Assembly (NCBI GenBank): GCA_029776225.1
Contig: JAKOTR010000053.1
Span: 124,001 to 188,000 of the forward strand
Direction: 5' to 3'
Origin: Acidobacteriota bacterium
Lineage (GTDB): Bacteria > Acidobacteriota > Terriglobia > Bryobacterales > Bryobacteraceae
Length of the DNA: 64,000 nt
The position numbers and the translations under genes were made by a program. The notes below the pieces were generated by a model. The model worked only from the letters and a program-made list of their open reading frames with translations. It searched no databases and had not been told where the DNA came from. This document shows, in pieces, positions 49,949-59,576 of the stretch (its first letter is position 1; every line of letters begins with the position of its first letter).

Positions 49949-52513
49949 CTATTGCAGTAAGGCATTAAACAGCAGCTTGTAAGTGCCGTGGGTCTGGGCG
50001 CGGTGCTGGGCGCGGAACCCGATCATCACCACCCGCCCGCTCTTATACTGCGCCGCCACCATCGCAGCCTTCTTCGCCAGCACTTGCTCTCCCACCAGCC
50101 AGCCGCTTTCAAGCACGTCGCGATCGGCATACCGCGCGATCACTTCATAGCGTTCGTTGTGCTGGTTCGGGATGATTTCAAACACAGGGTTGCCGCTCAG
50201 GTACACCGCCAGGCCCTCGCGCGGCATCCCATAGGCCAGCGGGTGGGAGTTGTCGAACACCGTACGCAGCGTCGAGCCGGGGCACCAGAATTCCCGGGAA
50301 CTCCTTCCCGCCACCGCGTTGCGGACGCTCAGTTCCAGCTTGTCAATCGCGAACTGGCTCGCATTGCCGAGCGTCACCAGTGTCCCGCCCTTTTCGACAA
50401 ACGTCTTGATCGCGGCCACGCCCTCGTTGCCGATGCCGCTGCGATACTCGGGCGGCGTAGTTTCATCCTCACGCGATCCGCCGCTGCTCTCGCCGGTGAT
50501 CATCGCGGTTGAATCGTTCGGCAGGATGATCACGTCATAGGCGGCGTTCAAATTGCCTTTTTTGATTTCGGCGTCCCTCAACGTGGTGTAGGGGAAACCG
50601 AACTGCTCGAGCACCAGGCGCGTCCAACCCTCGTCCATGTTTCCGCCCCTGTAGCGCTGGTACATGGCGGTGCGCAGCCGCTTGACCGGGTGTGTGTTCC
50701 CGCCGGGGGGCTGCGCGAGCGCCTTGAAACTCACGCCCGTGCTCCGCGCGACTTCGTCGAGGCCCGCAGCCGTGCCCACAATGAAATCGCCGGGCTCCAG
50801 GCCCTCCGATGACTTGTCCACGCGGCGCAGCGCGATCCCCTTGTCGAGCAACATGTTCGCGGCGCGGAAGCTGTCGTTCAGTCTGCCGCTGAAGGCGTAC
50901 CCCGCGGCACGGCCCGGCTCCACGGACCCTGCCGGCTCAACCGGCGACGTCACCTTTCTCAACCCGGCCTCGACGATCTCCTCCAGCGGATCCACACGCA
51001 CGCCCATGAACTCGAACATGGTGTCGGTGGCCATGTCGTAGGGCCGTATCGGGGAACCGTCGCGGTTGCGCGTCCACTCGTTATCGGGGTAGAACGTGCG
51101 GCCGAGCAGATAGCGGATCACGCCCATTTTGGGCTGCGCGAGCGAGACCACCCAAGAGCCCGCCGGGTAGTTCATCCCGCCCGCGGTGGTGAACCCTTTA
51201 GGCGCCTGCATGATCTCGATGCCTTGGTCCAGCAGCTTGTTGACGAGTTTCACAGCGGTCAGCGGATCGTGCTGGGCGCTGGGGATGACGTAGCCGGCCG
51301 GCTTGCCCTCGGCGCCGCGCGCGGTCTGCCGCTTCGCTTTCAGGTAGGCGTTCCAGAGCACGGTCTCGCGGTTTCGCGCCGCCAGATCGAGCAGGGCCCA
51401 GGCGGACGTTTTTTGCCGGTCGATAATATCGCGCAGTCTCCACCAGCCGCCCGGCCAGGGATTCGGAAAGACGGTCTGGACCTCGTAGGAGGGAAGGTTG
51501 CGCGCGCCGCCGCGCAGTTGATCAGGGTGAATGAAGATCGGCGTCGCCAGCTTCGTCGTGGCCGATTCCGTCAGCATTCCCGCGATGTTGTGGAACGGCG
51601 TGATCCAGTGGAACCCGAAGTGTCCCCAGCCGGAGTACTGCGCCATATTCAGCACGCCCGACTGCCCCGCCTCCTCCGCTTTGTAGGCCATGTGCGCGCC
51701 GTACCAGCTCATTTCGCGCCAGACCAGCGGGTCGGCGTGGGGCCGGATCGGCTCGGCGTACGGCGGCAGATAGATTCGCGCCCCGTAGCTGCCCATGTGG
51801 TGATGATCGAGATAGGCCTGCGGCACCCAGTCGCGAAACAGGAGCTTCCCCACGTACTGCGATTCCACGAGGTTCATTTGAAACGCGTCGCGGTTGTTAT
51901 CGTGACCGGCGTACTTGTGATAGAGCCACGGAAGATTGGTCCCCTCGTACTCCGTGCCGAGCGTTTTCTGGTACCAATCGTAGACCATGATTGCGCCGTC
52001 GGGATTGAACGAAGGCACCATGATGAAAATCACGTTGTCGAGGATGCGGCGCGTGTCCTCGCCGTTGTCCGTAACCAGGTCCCAGGCGAGTTCGGGCGCC
52101 ATCTGCGTGCCGCCGATTTCGGTGGCGTGCAGGCTCATCGTCTGGCAGATGACCGCGCGGCCCTCCGCGACGAGTCTCTTGACCTCCTGTTCCGTGAGCC
52201 CGCGCGGATCGCTGATCTTCAGGTTGATTTGCCTGAAGTGCTCGAGCCTCGCGATGTTCGCCGGCGACGAGATGAAGACGAACAGGAACGGATTCCCCTC
52301 CGTGGACGGCCCGGCATTCACCACGGCGAGCTTGCCCCCGCTCTCCTTTTCGAGCAAGCGGAAATACTCCACGATTTTGTCCCAGCGCGCCATCTTGCGG
52401 TCGGCGCCGAGCCGAAACCCGAAAAACTTTTCGGGAGATGTCACGTGCGTCTGCGCCGGGGCCAGCAGGCAGGCAAGGGCAGCCAGCAGGAGTAAGTTGA
52501 GTCTGCGTCTCAT
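49949..52513 (-). CDS. M14-family zinc carboxypeptidase
   Basis: 854 residues from 52513; a longer frame to 52639 is unlikely because the signal peptide MRRRLNLLLLAALACLLAPA starts here. The zinc site HxxE is in SLHATEIGGTQM; MVPSFNPDGAIMVYDWYQK and HDNNRDAFQMN are further family motifs, and LDHHHMGSYGARIYLPP a possible third ligand region. The last 350 residues contain a GATase1-like/ThuA-type region (NAAYDVIILPNDS to ALAYGMPREGLAVY). Such exported M14 peptidases are common in Acidobacteriota. Likely periplasmic peptide degradation. It is divergent from the histidine kinase. Confidence 0.88.
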   Translation of the reverse strand: MRRRLNLLLLAALACLLAPAQTHVTSPEKFFGFRLGADRKMARWDKIVEYFRLLEKESGGKLAVVNAGPSTEGNPFLFVFISSPANIARLEHFRQINLKISDPRGLTEQEVKRLVAEGRAVICQTMSLHATEIGGTQMAPELAWDLVTDNGEDTRRILDNVIFIMVPSFNPDGAIMVYDWYQKTLGTEYEGTNLPWLYHKYAGHDNNRDAFQMNLVESQYVGKLLFRDWVPQAYLDHHHMGSYGARIYLPPYAEPIRPHADPLVWREMSWYGAHMAYKAEEAGQSGVLNMAQYSGWGHFGFHWITPFHNIAGMLTESATTKLATPIFIHPDQLRGGARNLPSYEVQTVFPNPWPGGWWRLRDIIDRQKTSAWALLDLAARNRETVLWNAYLKAKRQTARGAEGKPAGYVIPSAQHDPLTAVKLVNKLLDQGIEIMQAPKGFTTAGGMNYPAGSWVVSLAQPKMGVIRYLLGRTFYPDNEWTRNRDGSPIRPYDMATDTMFEFMGVRVDPLEEIVEAGLRKVTSPVEPAGSVEPGRAAGYAFSGRLNDSFRAANMLLDKGIALRRVDKSSEGLEPGDFIVGTAAGLDEVARSTGVSFKALAQPPGGNTHPVKRLRTAMYQRYRGGNMDEGWTRLVLEQFGFPYTTLRDAEIKKGNLNAAYDVIILPNDSTAMITGESSGGSREDETTPPEYRSGIGNEGVAAIKTFVEKGGTLVTLGNASQFAIDKLELSVRNAVAGRSSREFWCPGSTLRTVFDNSHPLAYGMPREGLAVYLSGNPVFEIIPNQHNERYEVIARYADRDVLESGWLVGEQVLAKKAAMVAAQYKSGRVVMIGFRAQHRAQTHGTYKLLFNALLQ

Positions 52514-52595
52514 GGCGGTCTCCGTGGTAGCAGGAGTGTAACACAGGCCGGAATGAGCGAGAGGCTGTTTGCCCGAGTTTCGGCGAGTCTGCGGC

Positions 52596-52622
52596 TTGAC
52601 TCCGGCACGCCGCGGGTAGGAT
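52596..52622 (+). promoter_or_regulatory. Candidate promoter of the kinase operon
   Basis: TTGACT (52596-52601), 15 bp, TAGGAT (52617-52622). The ATG is at 52657. The 15-bp spacing matches other boxes in this window (11095 and 12545). Confidence 0.45.
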
Positions 52623-52656
52623 AAACGAGTGTCGGGCAACGAAGCTGGGTCCTTTT

Positions 52657-55197
52657 ATGCGGGTTTTAAGAGAAACGCTCATCCGGGCCGGATTCGCGGT
52701 GGCCTTACTCATTCTGGCTGGAATCGGCGTAATTGCTTACCGCAGTCTGATCCGTGCGATTAGTACTTCGCACGCGGTTGAGCACAGCTACGAAATTATC
52801 GAGCAACTGAACGATCTCGCCACGAGTCTCGCCGACATGGAAAGCGCCGCGCGCGGTTTTGCCGCCTCGGGCGACGATACCTACCTGGAGCCGTACCACG
52901 CGGCGGCGGGCAAGGTCGGTCAAACGATCCGGAACCTGAGGCGCCTGACGGCGGATCACGCCGAACAGAAGCGCTTTATGGGCGCTCTTGAACCGCTCGT
53001 TGAAGAAAGACTGCGCCATCACCGCACGGTCATCGAGCTCAGACAATCCAGGGGCGCGAAAGGGGCGCTGCCCGAACTTTTCACCGGCCGCGGCCGGGAG
53101 CTGATGAATCAGATCCGGGCTGCGATCGACGATATGGAAACCGCCGAGCGCGGCGCGATTGGCCGGCGCATTGCCGATGCGCGCGCTAGCGCAAGGGCGT
53201 CCAGCGACGCTCTGCTGGTGGGGACGGCCTTGGGCGTCTCCGTGCTGCTGTTCGTCTTCTTTCACTTGAATCACCAGATCGCCCGGCACAGCCGTTCCGA
53301 AGCGAAGCTCATGCGGTCCAACCGCCTTTACGCCGTGCTCAGCGGGGCGAGCGAGGCGATCGTGCGTCTTCGCGACCGGGACAAGCTCCTCCACGAAGTG
53401 TGCCGCATTACCGTCGAGAGCGGCGGCCTGAAAATGGCCTGGGTGGGTTTCACAGACGCTCCCTGCCAGTGGACTCCGGTTGCCTCTTTCGGGGCCGGTG
53501 ACGACCTTGTCAGCCGCCCGTGCCTCAGGACAGAACACGAAGGGGAAAATCCCTGTCCGATGGGAATGGCGCTGCGCGAGGGCAGAAGCTTCGTTGCCAA
53601 CGATCTCGCCAGCGACCCGCGCGTGCTCCCCTGGCGGGACGAGGTTTTGCGCCGCGGCTTCCGCTGCGCCGCCGCTTTCCCCATTCGCTCGCGCGGCCGC
53701 ACGGCCGGCACGTTCGCGGTGTTCGGCGCCGAACCCGGCCTCATCGACGGCGATCACGTCTCGATTCTCAGCGAAGTCGCCACCGATATTTCTCTCGCTC
53801 TGGAACGAATGGATCAGGAGGCGCAGACCGCACAGCAGCGGGCTCTGGCCCGGTTCGCCGGCAGCGCCCTCGAGGGGGATGGTCCCGATGCGCTGCTCCA
53901 GCGCGCCGCCGCGGTGGCCGCCGAGGTCCTCAAAGCAGATTTCACTGCTGTCCTGGAACGCACCCCCGGCAGTCAGGACCTGGTGCTGCGCGCGGGCGCG
54001 GGATGGCCGCAAGAGCCTGCCGGCCGCTCGGCATTTGAAGCCGGCGCCAAATCGCAGGCAGGCTACACGCTGCTGAGAAAGGCCTCCGTGGCAGTTGAGG
54101 ATTTGAGCGACGAAACCCGTTTTTCCGGCGCCAGCCTGCTGCGCGATTGCGGCGCCGCCGGAGGCGTCACAGTCCTCGCCGGCGAGGCTTCGCAGCCGTT
54201 CGGCGTTCTGGGCGTTTTCTGGAAAACCCGCCGCCGGATCAGCGATAGCGAACTCGATTTCCTCGAATCGCTGGCCGGCCTGCTGGCCAAGGCCATCGAT
54301 AGGCGGCGGGCCGAAGAGATCTCGCTCAAGAAGGCCGAGGAGAAAATCCGCAAGCTGAACGAAGATTTCGAGCGGCGCGTAGCCAGGCGTACCGCCGAAC
54401 TCGCCGCGCTCAACGAAGAACTCGAAATGCGCAACCGGGAAGTGGAGCGGGCCAGCCGGCTGAAGAGCGAATTCGTCACCCGCATGAGCCACGAGCTACG
54501 CACGCCCATGAACGCCATCATCGGTTTCTCGGACCTGCTAATTGAGGAAACCGAAGGCCCCCTCAACCCGGTTCAGAAGAGTTTTGTCGAGCACATCCAG
54601 CGCGGCGCCAACCACCTTTTGGAGTTGATCAACGACGTGCTCGACCTCTCTAAGATCGAAGCCGGCCGTGTTGAACTCCGGTTCGAGGATTTTGAGCCCG
54701 CCGGCGCGCTGGCGGAGGTGCTTGCCGTGATCAGGCCGCTGGCCGAAGCCAAGCGGCTGGAGATTGAAAGCTCGGTCCCGGCAGAACTGGAGATATGCGC
54801 CGACCGCACCCGCTTCAAGCAGATCCTCTACAACCTGCTCAGCAATGCGGTGAAGTTCACGCCCGAGGGCGGCCGGGTGCGGGTCGATGCCGGCGCCGAA
54901 GGCGGCGATGTCTGGATTGCCGTCACCGACACCGGAGTCGGCATTCCGCCGGGAGAGCACCACGCCATCTTCGCGGAGTTCTACCAGGCAGGGACGACCA
55001 CCAGGGGGGTCAAGGAAGGCACTGGTCTCGGATTGTCCATCACGAAGAGGTTAGTGGAATTGCACGGCGGACAAATCGAGGTGCAGAGTGAATTGGGCAA
55101 GGGCAGCCGCTTTACGTTCACGCTGCCGGCAGCCGCAAGACCGGCAACCAGCAGAATCGCCTCCGAGGAGCGGAATGAAAAAGATTCTCGTGGTTGA
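52657..55197 (+). CDS. CHASE3-GAF-GAF sensor histidine kinase
   Basis: 846 residues. Membrane segment 1 (about 12-30), periplasmic CHASE3-like domain (35-185; [20 protein letters not shown]), membrane segment 2 (about 187-207), GAF 1 (about 220-390), GAF 2 (about 395-555), coiled coil, HisKA with His612 in [20 protein letters not shown], and HATPase_c with an N-box ([18 protein letters not shown]), DTGVGIP and [20 protein letters not shown]. It should autophosphorylate and pass phosphate to the receivers encoded next. It overlaps the following gene by 23 bp. The signal is unknown. Confidence 0.92.
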   Translation: MRVLRETLIRAGFAVALLILAGIGVIAYRSLIRAISTSHAVEHSYEIIEQLNDLATSLADMESAARGFAASGDDTYLEPYHAAAGKVGQTIRNLRRLTADHAEQKRFMGALEPLVEERLRHHRTVIELRQSRGAKGALPELFTGRGRELMNQIRAAIDDMETAERGAIGRRIADARASARASSDALLVGTALGVSVLLFVFFHLNHQIARHSRSEAKLMRSNRLYAVLSGASEAIVRLRDRDKLLHEVCRITVESGGLKMAWVGFTDAPCQWTPVASFGAGDDLVSRPCLRTEHEGENPCPMGMALREGRSFVANDLASDPRVLPWRDEVLRRGFRCAAAFPIRSRGRTAGTFAVFGAEPGLIDGDHVSILSEVATDISLALERMDQEAQTAQQRALARFAGSALEGDGPDALLQRAAAVAAEVLKADFTAVLERTPGSQDLVLRAGAGWPQEPAGRSAFEAGAKSQAGYTLLRKASVAVEDLSDETRFSGASLLRDCGAAGGVTVLAGEASQPFGVLGVFWKTRRRISDSELDFLESLAGLLAKAIDRRRAEEISLKKAEEKIRKLNEDFERRVARRTAELAALNEELEMRNREVERASRLKSEFVTRMSHELRTPMNAIIGFSDLLIEETEGPLNPVQKSFVEHIQRGANHLLELINDVLDLSKIEAGRVELRFEDFEPAGALAEVLAVIRPLAEAKRLEIESSVPAELEICADRTRFKQILYNLLSNAVKFTPEGGRVRVDAGAEGGDVWIAVTDTGVGIPPGEHHAIFAEFYQAGTTTRGVKEGTGLGLSITKRLVELHGGQIEVQSELGKGSRFTFTLPAAARPATSRIASEERNEKDSRG

Positions 55198-55549
55198 CGA
55201 CAACGACGCCAGCAGAGAATTGCTCCGCGCGGTTTTGAGAGATTCGGATCGTGAGATACTTGAAGCTTGCCGGGGGGACCAGGCGCTGGAGACTATCGCC
55301 GGCGAGAGGCCGGACCTGGTCCTGCTGGACATTGAATTGCCGGTGATGGACGGCTTCGCTGTGCTGCGCGCCTTGCGCGAGGATCCGCGGTTCGGCGCGC
55401 TGCCGGTGGTGGCCGTCACCGCGCACGCAATGCAGGGATCCGAGGAAATCGCGCTCCGGGCGGGTTTTACCGCTTACATCACCAAACCGATCCGCCCCGC
55501 GGACGTGCGCAGGCGCGTGGCCGAAATTCTGGACTCGAAAACGAAGTGA
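55175..55549 (+). CDS. Single-domain response regulator
   Basis: 124 residues, a receiver only. [20 protein letters not shown] has the acidic pair, Asp52 in [12 protein letters not shown] is the phosphorylation site and the Lys in [10 protein letters not shown] is present. It has no output domain, so it acts as a phosphorelay intermediate or by protein contact. GAGGAG precedes the ATG, which lies inside the kinase gene. The next gene begins at its end (its TGA is within GTGATCATG). Confidence 0.92.
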   Translation: MKKILVVDDNDASRELLRAVLRDSDREILEACRGDQALETIAGERPDLVLLDIELPVMDGFAVLRALREDPRFGALPVVAVTAHAMQGSEEIALRAGFTAYITKPIRPADVRRRVAEILDSKTK

Positions 55550-55551
55550 TC

Positions 55552-56919
55552 ATGGCCGACGGTTTCAGAGTCAGGCTAGTAGCCATCGATGACGACCCCG
55601 CCAGCCTCGCCTTGATTACGGCCGCGCTCAAAGCGGAACGCGACCTGGAGATCATCACCGCCACCGATCCCTCGACAGGCGTCGACCTCGTCTTGAGGCA
55701 CCGGCCTCAAGTCGCCCTGATCGACTTGATGATGCCGGGCATCGGCGGAATGGAATTGCTGGAGCGCATCGTCGAGGTTTCCCCGGATACCGACGTGATC
55801 CTCATCACCGGCCACTACTCACCCGAATCGGCCGTTGCCGCGATTCAAAAGGGCGCAAGCGACTACTGGACCAAGCCGCTTTCCGTAGCGCTGCTGCGCG
55901 AGCGGATCGGCAAGCTGATCGAGCAGTGCCGGCAGCATTACACGGCGTCGCTTCTGGACGGCGAAGTGCTCCGCGCCAATCAGTTCGAGGGCATTGTTGG
56001 CCGGAGCCCGCTCATGCTCGATGTCTTCCGGCGCATACGCCGCATCGCGCCGCACTACCGGACGGTACTTATTACGGGGGCAACCGGCACGGGCAAGGAG
56101 CTGGTCGCGGCGGCGCTCCACCGGCTCAGCCCGGTGGCGGAAAACCGGCTCGTGGTGTGCAACTGCTCGGCGGTGGTGGAAACGCTGTTCGAGAGCGAAC
56201 TGTTCGGCCATGTCCGTGGGGCCTTCACCGGCGCCGCCCAGGACAAGATGGGCCTGTTCGAGTACGCCAACGGCGGCACCGTCTTTCTCGATGAAATCGG
56301 CGACATGCCGCTGGACACGCAAAGCAAGCTGCTGCGCGTGATCGAAAACGGAGAGATCCAGCGCGTCGGTTCGCCGGCGGTGCGCCGCGTGGATCTCAGG
56401 ATCGTGGCCGCCACCAACCGCGACTTGCGCGAATTGATGGCGCAGAAGCGGTTCCGCGAAGACCTCTTTTACCGGCTCTCGACGGTGGAAATCAAACTGC
56501 CGCGCCTGTGCGAGCGGCCGGAAGATCTTCCGTTGCTGATCCGCCATTTCCTCGGGCAGTTCTCGACCGAGTACGGCAAGACGATCCGCGGCCTGACCCC
56601 GCGCGCGCAGCTCTTGCTGGCGCGCTACTCGTGGCCCGGCAACGTCCGAGAGCTGAAAAGCGTGCTCGGCAGCGCCTGCATGATGGCCAAGGGCGACATC
56701 ATCGATATCCACGACCTTCCCGAACACCTGCGGCGCGCGCCGGCCGAAGCTGCCGACGAGGATCTGCTGACGCTGGAAGAAGTCGAGCGCCGGCACGTGC
56801 GGCGCGTCCTTGAGCGCGTCGGCGGCAACAAAGCCAAGGCCGCCAAGATTCTTGGCATCAACCGCACCACCATCTACCGCATTCTGGGTGAAGAGAGCGC
56901 CGAGGCCGGCGCTTCCTAG
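55552..56919 (+). CDS. Sigma-54-dependent response regulator (NtrC family)
   Basis: 455 residues from the ATG at 55552; a GTG at 55546 is an alternative. Receiver domain with Asp58 in VALIDLMMPGIGG and Lys in DYWTKPLS. AAA+ domain with Walker A GATGTGKE, the sigma-54 contact loop GAFTGA intact in ELFGHVRGAFTGAAQ, Walker B GGTVFLDEIGDMP and the Arg-finger region. A Fis-type HTH near the C-terminus reads GGNKAKAAKILGINRTTIYR. It activates sigma-54 promoters; no -24/-12 target was found in the window. Third gene of the kinase operon. Confidence 0.94.
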   Translation: MADGFRVRLVAIDDDPASLALITAALKAERDLEIITATDPSTGVDLVLRHRPQVALIDLMMPGIGGMELLERIVEVSPDTDVILITGHYSPESAVAAIQKGASDYWTKPLSVALLRERIGKLIEQCRQHYTASLLDGEVLRANQFEGIVGRSPLMLDVFRRIRRIAPHYRTVLITGATGTGKELVAAALHRLSPVAENRLVVCNCSAVVETLFESELFGHVRGAFTGAAQDKMGLFEYANGGTVFLDEIGDMPLDTQSKLLRVIENGEIQRVGSPAVRRVDLRIVAATNRDLRELMAQKRFREDLFYRLSTVEIKLPRLCERPEDLPLLIRHFLGQFSTEYGKTIRGLTPRAQLLLARYSWPGNVRELKSVLGSACMMAKGDIIDIHDLPEHLRRAPAEAADEDLLTLEEVERRHVRRVLERVGGNKAKAAKILGINRTTIYRILGEESAEAGAS

Positions 56920-57566
56920 CGCGTTGCTTCAATAAACTTCAGAAACGCGGCGGCGATCTCGGCCGGCTTGGCCTTTTTGGCGAGGTCGTGGCCCGCGCCC
57001 TCGACGGCAAGCAGTTCGGTCCGTGCGGGAATCAGCGTCAAGGCATCGCGGATCTGCTCGATGGAGCCGAACGGGTCGCGCGTGCCATGCACGAACAGTG
57101 CGGGCGTTCGCAGCGCGGGGAAGTGCTCAGCGCGAAGAGCGGCGGGCCGTTGCGGCGCGTGCAGCGGATAGGAGAGGAGCAGCAGGGCATCGGCGAGGGC
57201 CGGGTCTTCGGACGCGGCGATGGTCGCCTGACGCCCTCCGTAGGACTGCCCGCCGAGAAACACGCGGCGCGGGGCGATCTTCCGAAGCGCGGCGACGGCG
57301 GCGCGCAGCCCTTCGCGGTCGCGGGGAGCGGCCGAAGAGGGCGGCGGCCCGGTGGGCCGCGACTGGCGGAACGGCAAGTCGCACCGCAGCACGGTTAATC
57401 CCATTCCGGCGAGGGTTTCCGCCAGACTGACCAGCAGCGGCGCATTGGCGTTCGACCCCGCGCCGTGGGTGATCACCAAACCGTCCCCCGACGATCCCCG
57501 GTGCAGAAAGCCCCGTACCGCCGCCCCTTTGCCCGAGTCTTCGAAAAAGGCTTCCACTACTCCCAA
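56916..57566 (-). CDS. Alpha/beta hydrolase of the KANL3/Tex30 type
   Basis: 216 residues. GLVITHGAGSNANAPLLVSL is the oxyanion region, FLGGQSYGGRQATIAASEDP has the nucleophile Ser, TPALFVHGTRDPFGS supplies the Asp and VEGAGHDLAKK the His. The order and length match the bacterial KANL3/Tex30-like dienelactone-hydrolase relatives. Substrate unknown, cytoplasmic. Its stop overlaps the end of the sigma-54 regulator by 4 bp on the opposite strand. Upstream lies the remnant of an ABC permease. Confidence 0.85.
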   Translation of the reverse strand: MGVVEAFFEDSGKGAAVRGFLHRGSSGDGLVITHGAGSNANAPLLVSLAETLAGMGLTVLRCDLPFRQSRPTGPPPSSAAPRDREGLRAAVAALRKIAPRRVFLGGQSYGGRQATIAASEDPALADALLLLSYPLHAPQRPAALRAEHFPALRTPALFVHGTRDPFGSIEQIRDALTLIPARTELLAVEGAGHDLAKKAKPAEIAAAFLKFIEATR

Positions 57567-57628
57567 CGTAGCGCAATCAGGGGATCCACTTTTGCTGCCC
57601 GCCGCACCGGGCTATACGCCGCCAGCAC
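57557..57628 (-). pseudogene. Remnant of a MacB/FtsX-type ABC permease C-terminus
   Basis: Read on the minus strand, 23 codons followed by TAG give VLAAYSPVRRAAKVDPLIAL then RWE. This is the conserved end of Acidobacteriota ABC permeases (usual form LAAYxPARRAxxVDPxxALRxE). Upstream of 57628 the homology stops and the sequence becomes unrelated. Only the tail of the gene survives, overlapping the start of the neighbouring hydrolase gene by 10 bp. Confidence 0.6.
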
Positions 57629-57658
57629 CGTTTCGGGCATTCCGGGGCGCTTCCCGGA

Positions 57659-58528
57659 TCAGAGCACCGTGCAGGCGGCGCCCAGGATTCCCACCTGCGC
57701 TCCGAGAGCTGCCGGCACAATCGGCGTCTCGGCGGCGAACTGGTTGATGCTGCGCTCCGGCGTGATCCGGCGCAGGCGCGAAAACAGCGGCTCGCCGATT
57801 TGAGCCACGCCGCCGCCGATCACGATGATATCCGGGTCGAGCAGGCTGATGGCGCTGCCGAGCCACGCGCCGAGCATCAGCGCGGTTTCGTCGAGCATCT
57901 CGATGGCCCGCGGATCGCCGCACGCCGCCGCGCGCCCCACTTCCTCGGGCGGCATTCCTGCCCGCCGGGCGATGGCCGGTCCCGAAGCCAGCGCCTCGAT
58001 GCAGCCGGGCAAGCCGCAGCCGCAGATCGAGCTGCTCCGGTAATCGATGGTCACGTGGCCGCCCTCGCCCGCCTGCCCGTTCTTACCATGATGAATTTTC
58101 CCGTCGAGAATGATGCCGGTGCCGATTCCGGTACTCACGGTGACGTAGAAAACCGTGGAATACCCGCGCGCGGCGCCGAACCGCCACTCGGCGAGTCCCG
58201 CCGCGTTCGCGTCGTTCTCCACACGGCAGGGGAGCTGGAATTCTTTCGAGATCTGCTCGGCGAGCGGGATGTTCACCCATCCGGGAAGATTCGGCGGGTT
58301 GATCACCACGCCCGTTTTCGGGTTCAGCGGGCCGGGAGCGCAGATGCCGATGGCCGTCACGCCGTCCCGCAGCAACTTGTCGATTACGCTCTTGAGTTGC
58401 GCGTAAGACGTCGCGTAGCCCTCGCAGGCGCGCGTCGGCACCACTGCCGTTTCGAGCACGCGCGCATCCGCATCCACAACTCCCGCGGCAATCTTCGTGC
58501 CGCCGATGTCAATTCCTAACACAGCCAT
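57659..58528 (-). CDS. ROK-family sugar kinase (probable glucokinase)
   Basis: 289 residues. GIDIGGTKIAAGVVDADA is the phosphate loop, VENDANAAGLAEWRFGAARG holds the catalytic Asp, STGIGTGIILDGK and AGEGGHVTI follow, and CGCGLPGCIEALASG is the ROK zinc site with the three Cys. It phosphorylates glucose or a related sugar. TATCGT lies 6 nt upstream of the ATG on the minus strand and no Shine-Dalgarno is seen, so it may be leaderless. Confidence 0.92.
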   Translation of the reverse strand: MAVLGIDIGGTKIAAGVVDADARVLETAVVPTRACEGYATSYAQLKSVIDKLLRDGVTAIGICAPGPLNPKTGVVINPPNLPGWVNIPLAEQISKEFQLPCRVENDANAAGLAEWRFGAARGYSTVFYVTVSTGIGTGIILDGKIHHGKNGQAGEGGHVTIDYRSSSICGCGLPGCIEALASGPAIARRAGMPPEEVGRAAACGDPRAIEMLDETALMLGAWLGSAISLLDPDIIVIGGGVAQIGEPLFSRLRRITPERSINQFAAETPIVPAALGAQVGILGAACTVL

Positions 58529-58589
58529 GGAGGTACGATATCATGGGACTAAAGGCATCGATGGTTGGAAACCATGCGCGGAGCCCGCG

Positions 58590-59576
58590 ATGGGGCTGAT
58601 TACAATCTCAGGCCAACCGGGCTGCCGGCACGAGGAAGCGGCGCGGCAGATTGCGCAGATCCTCGGCTTCGAACTTCTCACCGAATCGCGTCTTCAAAGC
58701 CTGATTGAAGAGGAGTACGGCGCGGAGCAGCCCATTCCGGATAAAGCGTACCCCGATGCCGTGCTGTCGATCGTAGCGCGCCTCGCCACCGAACGCCACC
58801 TGGTGATCTGCGCCACCGGCGCGGAACTGCTATTCAAGAGTTTTCCGGGCGTTTTGCGGGTTCAGGTAGTCGCTCCGGAGTCGCGGCGTCTGGGCACGCT
58901 CATGCTCGAGCATCGGATCAACCGGCCCGCAGCCCGTATTCTGCTTCGCGAACTCGAGCGCCGGCAAAAAGAGCTGCGCCTCAAAAAGTTCGGGAAAGCA
59001 ACAGCGCCGCCGCACCTCTTCGACGTGGTCTGCAACACCGAATGCCTCGAGATCGAGGGAGTGGCCGAGGTGGTCCGCGACGCCGTGAACGCGTGCGGGC
59101 TGGTCGAGCAAGGACTCCTGTCGGCAGCGGCCGAATCCCACATACAGTTCCAGGCGCGCCTCAACCTGTCGAAGTTCGGCATCTCCCCGCCCGCAAAGGT
59201 CAGCCTCAAGAAGCGGATTTTCGTCCATCCGAGCGAGGAGATCTTCGCCAATCTGCTGGATTTCTACCGCGTCGCCTGGGAATACGAGCCGCGCAGCTTT
59301 CCCATTCAGTGGGACAAGAACGGCCAGGTGACCGAAGCCTTCACTCCCGATTTCTATCTGCCCGAGTTCGACCTCTACGTCGAGCTGACCACGATGAAGC
59401 AGTCGCTGGTCACGAAGAAGAACCGCAAAGTAAAGTTGTTGCGGAGCCTCTACCCCGAGGTAAACATCCAGGTCTTCTACCAGAAGGATTTCGAGAACCT
59501 GATTTTTAAGTACGGGCTGGCGGACCGGCTTGCCGCGCAGCCGGCCGGCGGCGGGCAGGGGCAGCATACTAGATGA
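58590..59576 (+). CDS. Cytidylate-kinase-like/PD-(D/E)xK-like fusion, coupled to hpt
   Basis: 328 residues from 58590 (GGAG 6 nt upstream). Residues 1-170 resemble the cytidylate-kinase-like family: ITISGQPGCRHEEAARQIAQ starts the fold, but the P-loop Lys-Ser/Thr is missing. Residues about 205-305 look like a PD-(D/E)xK nuclease fold: Glu217/218, Asp254 in FTPDFYLPEFDLY, Glu265 in YVELTTMKQS and Lys276/277 in TKKNRKVK. The stop overlaps the ATG of hpt (ATGA). The role is unknown; link to purine salvage is inferred from coupling only. Confidence 0.72.
   Translation: MGLITISGQPGCRHEEAARQIAQILGFELLTESRLQSLIEEEYGAEQPIPDKAYPDAVLSIVARLATERHLVICATGAELLFKSFPGVLRVQVVAPESRRLGTLMLEHRINRPAARILLRELERRQKELRLKKFGKATAPPHLFDVVCNTECLEIEGVAEVVRDAVNACGLVEQGLLSAAAESHIQFQARLNLSKFGISPPAKVSLKKRIFVHPSEEIFANLLDFYRVAWEYEPRSFPIQWDKNGQVTEAFTPDFYLPEFDLYVELTTMKQSLVTKKNRKVKLLRSLYPEVNIQVFYQKDFENLIFKYGLADRLAAQPAGGGQGQHTR

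Noticed and set aside
49652-49982. Several 60-100-residue frames on both strands between the sigma gene and the M14 gene
   Set aside because: None has a ribosome site or protein-like sequence; in GC-rich DNA such frames arise by chance.
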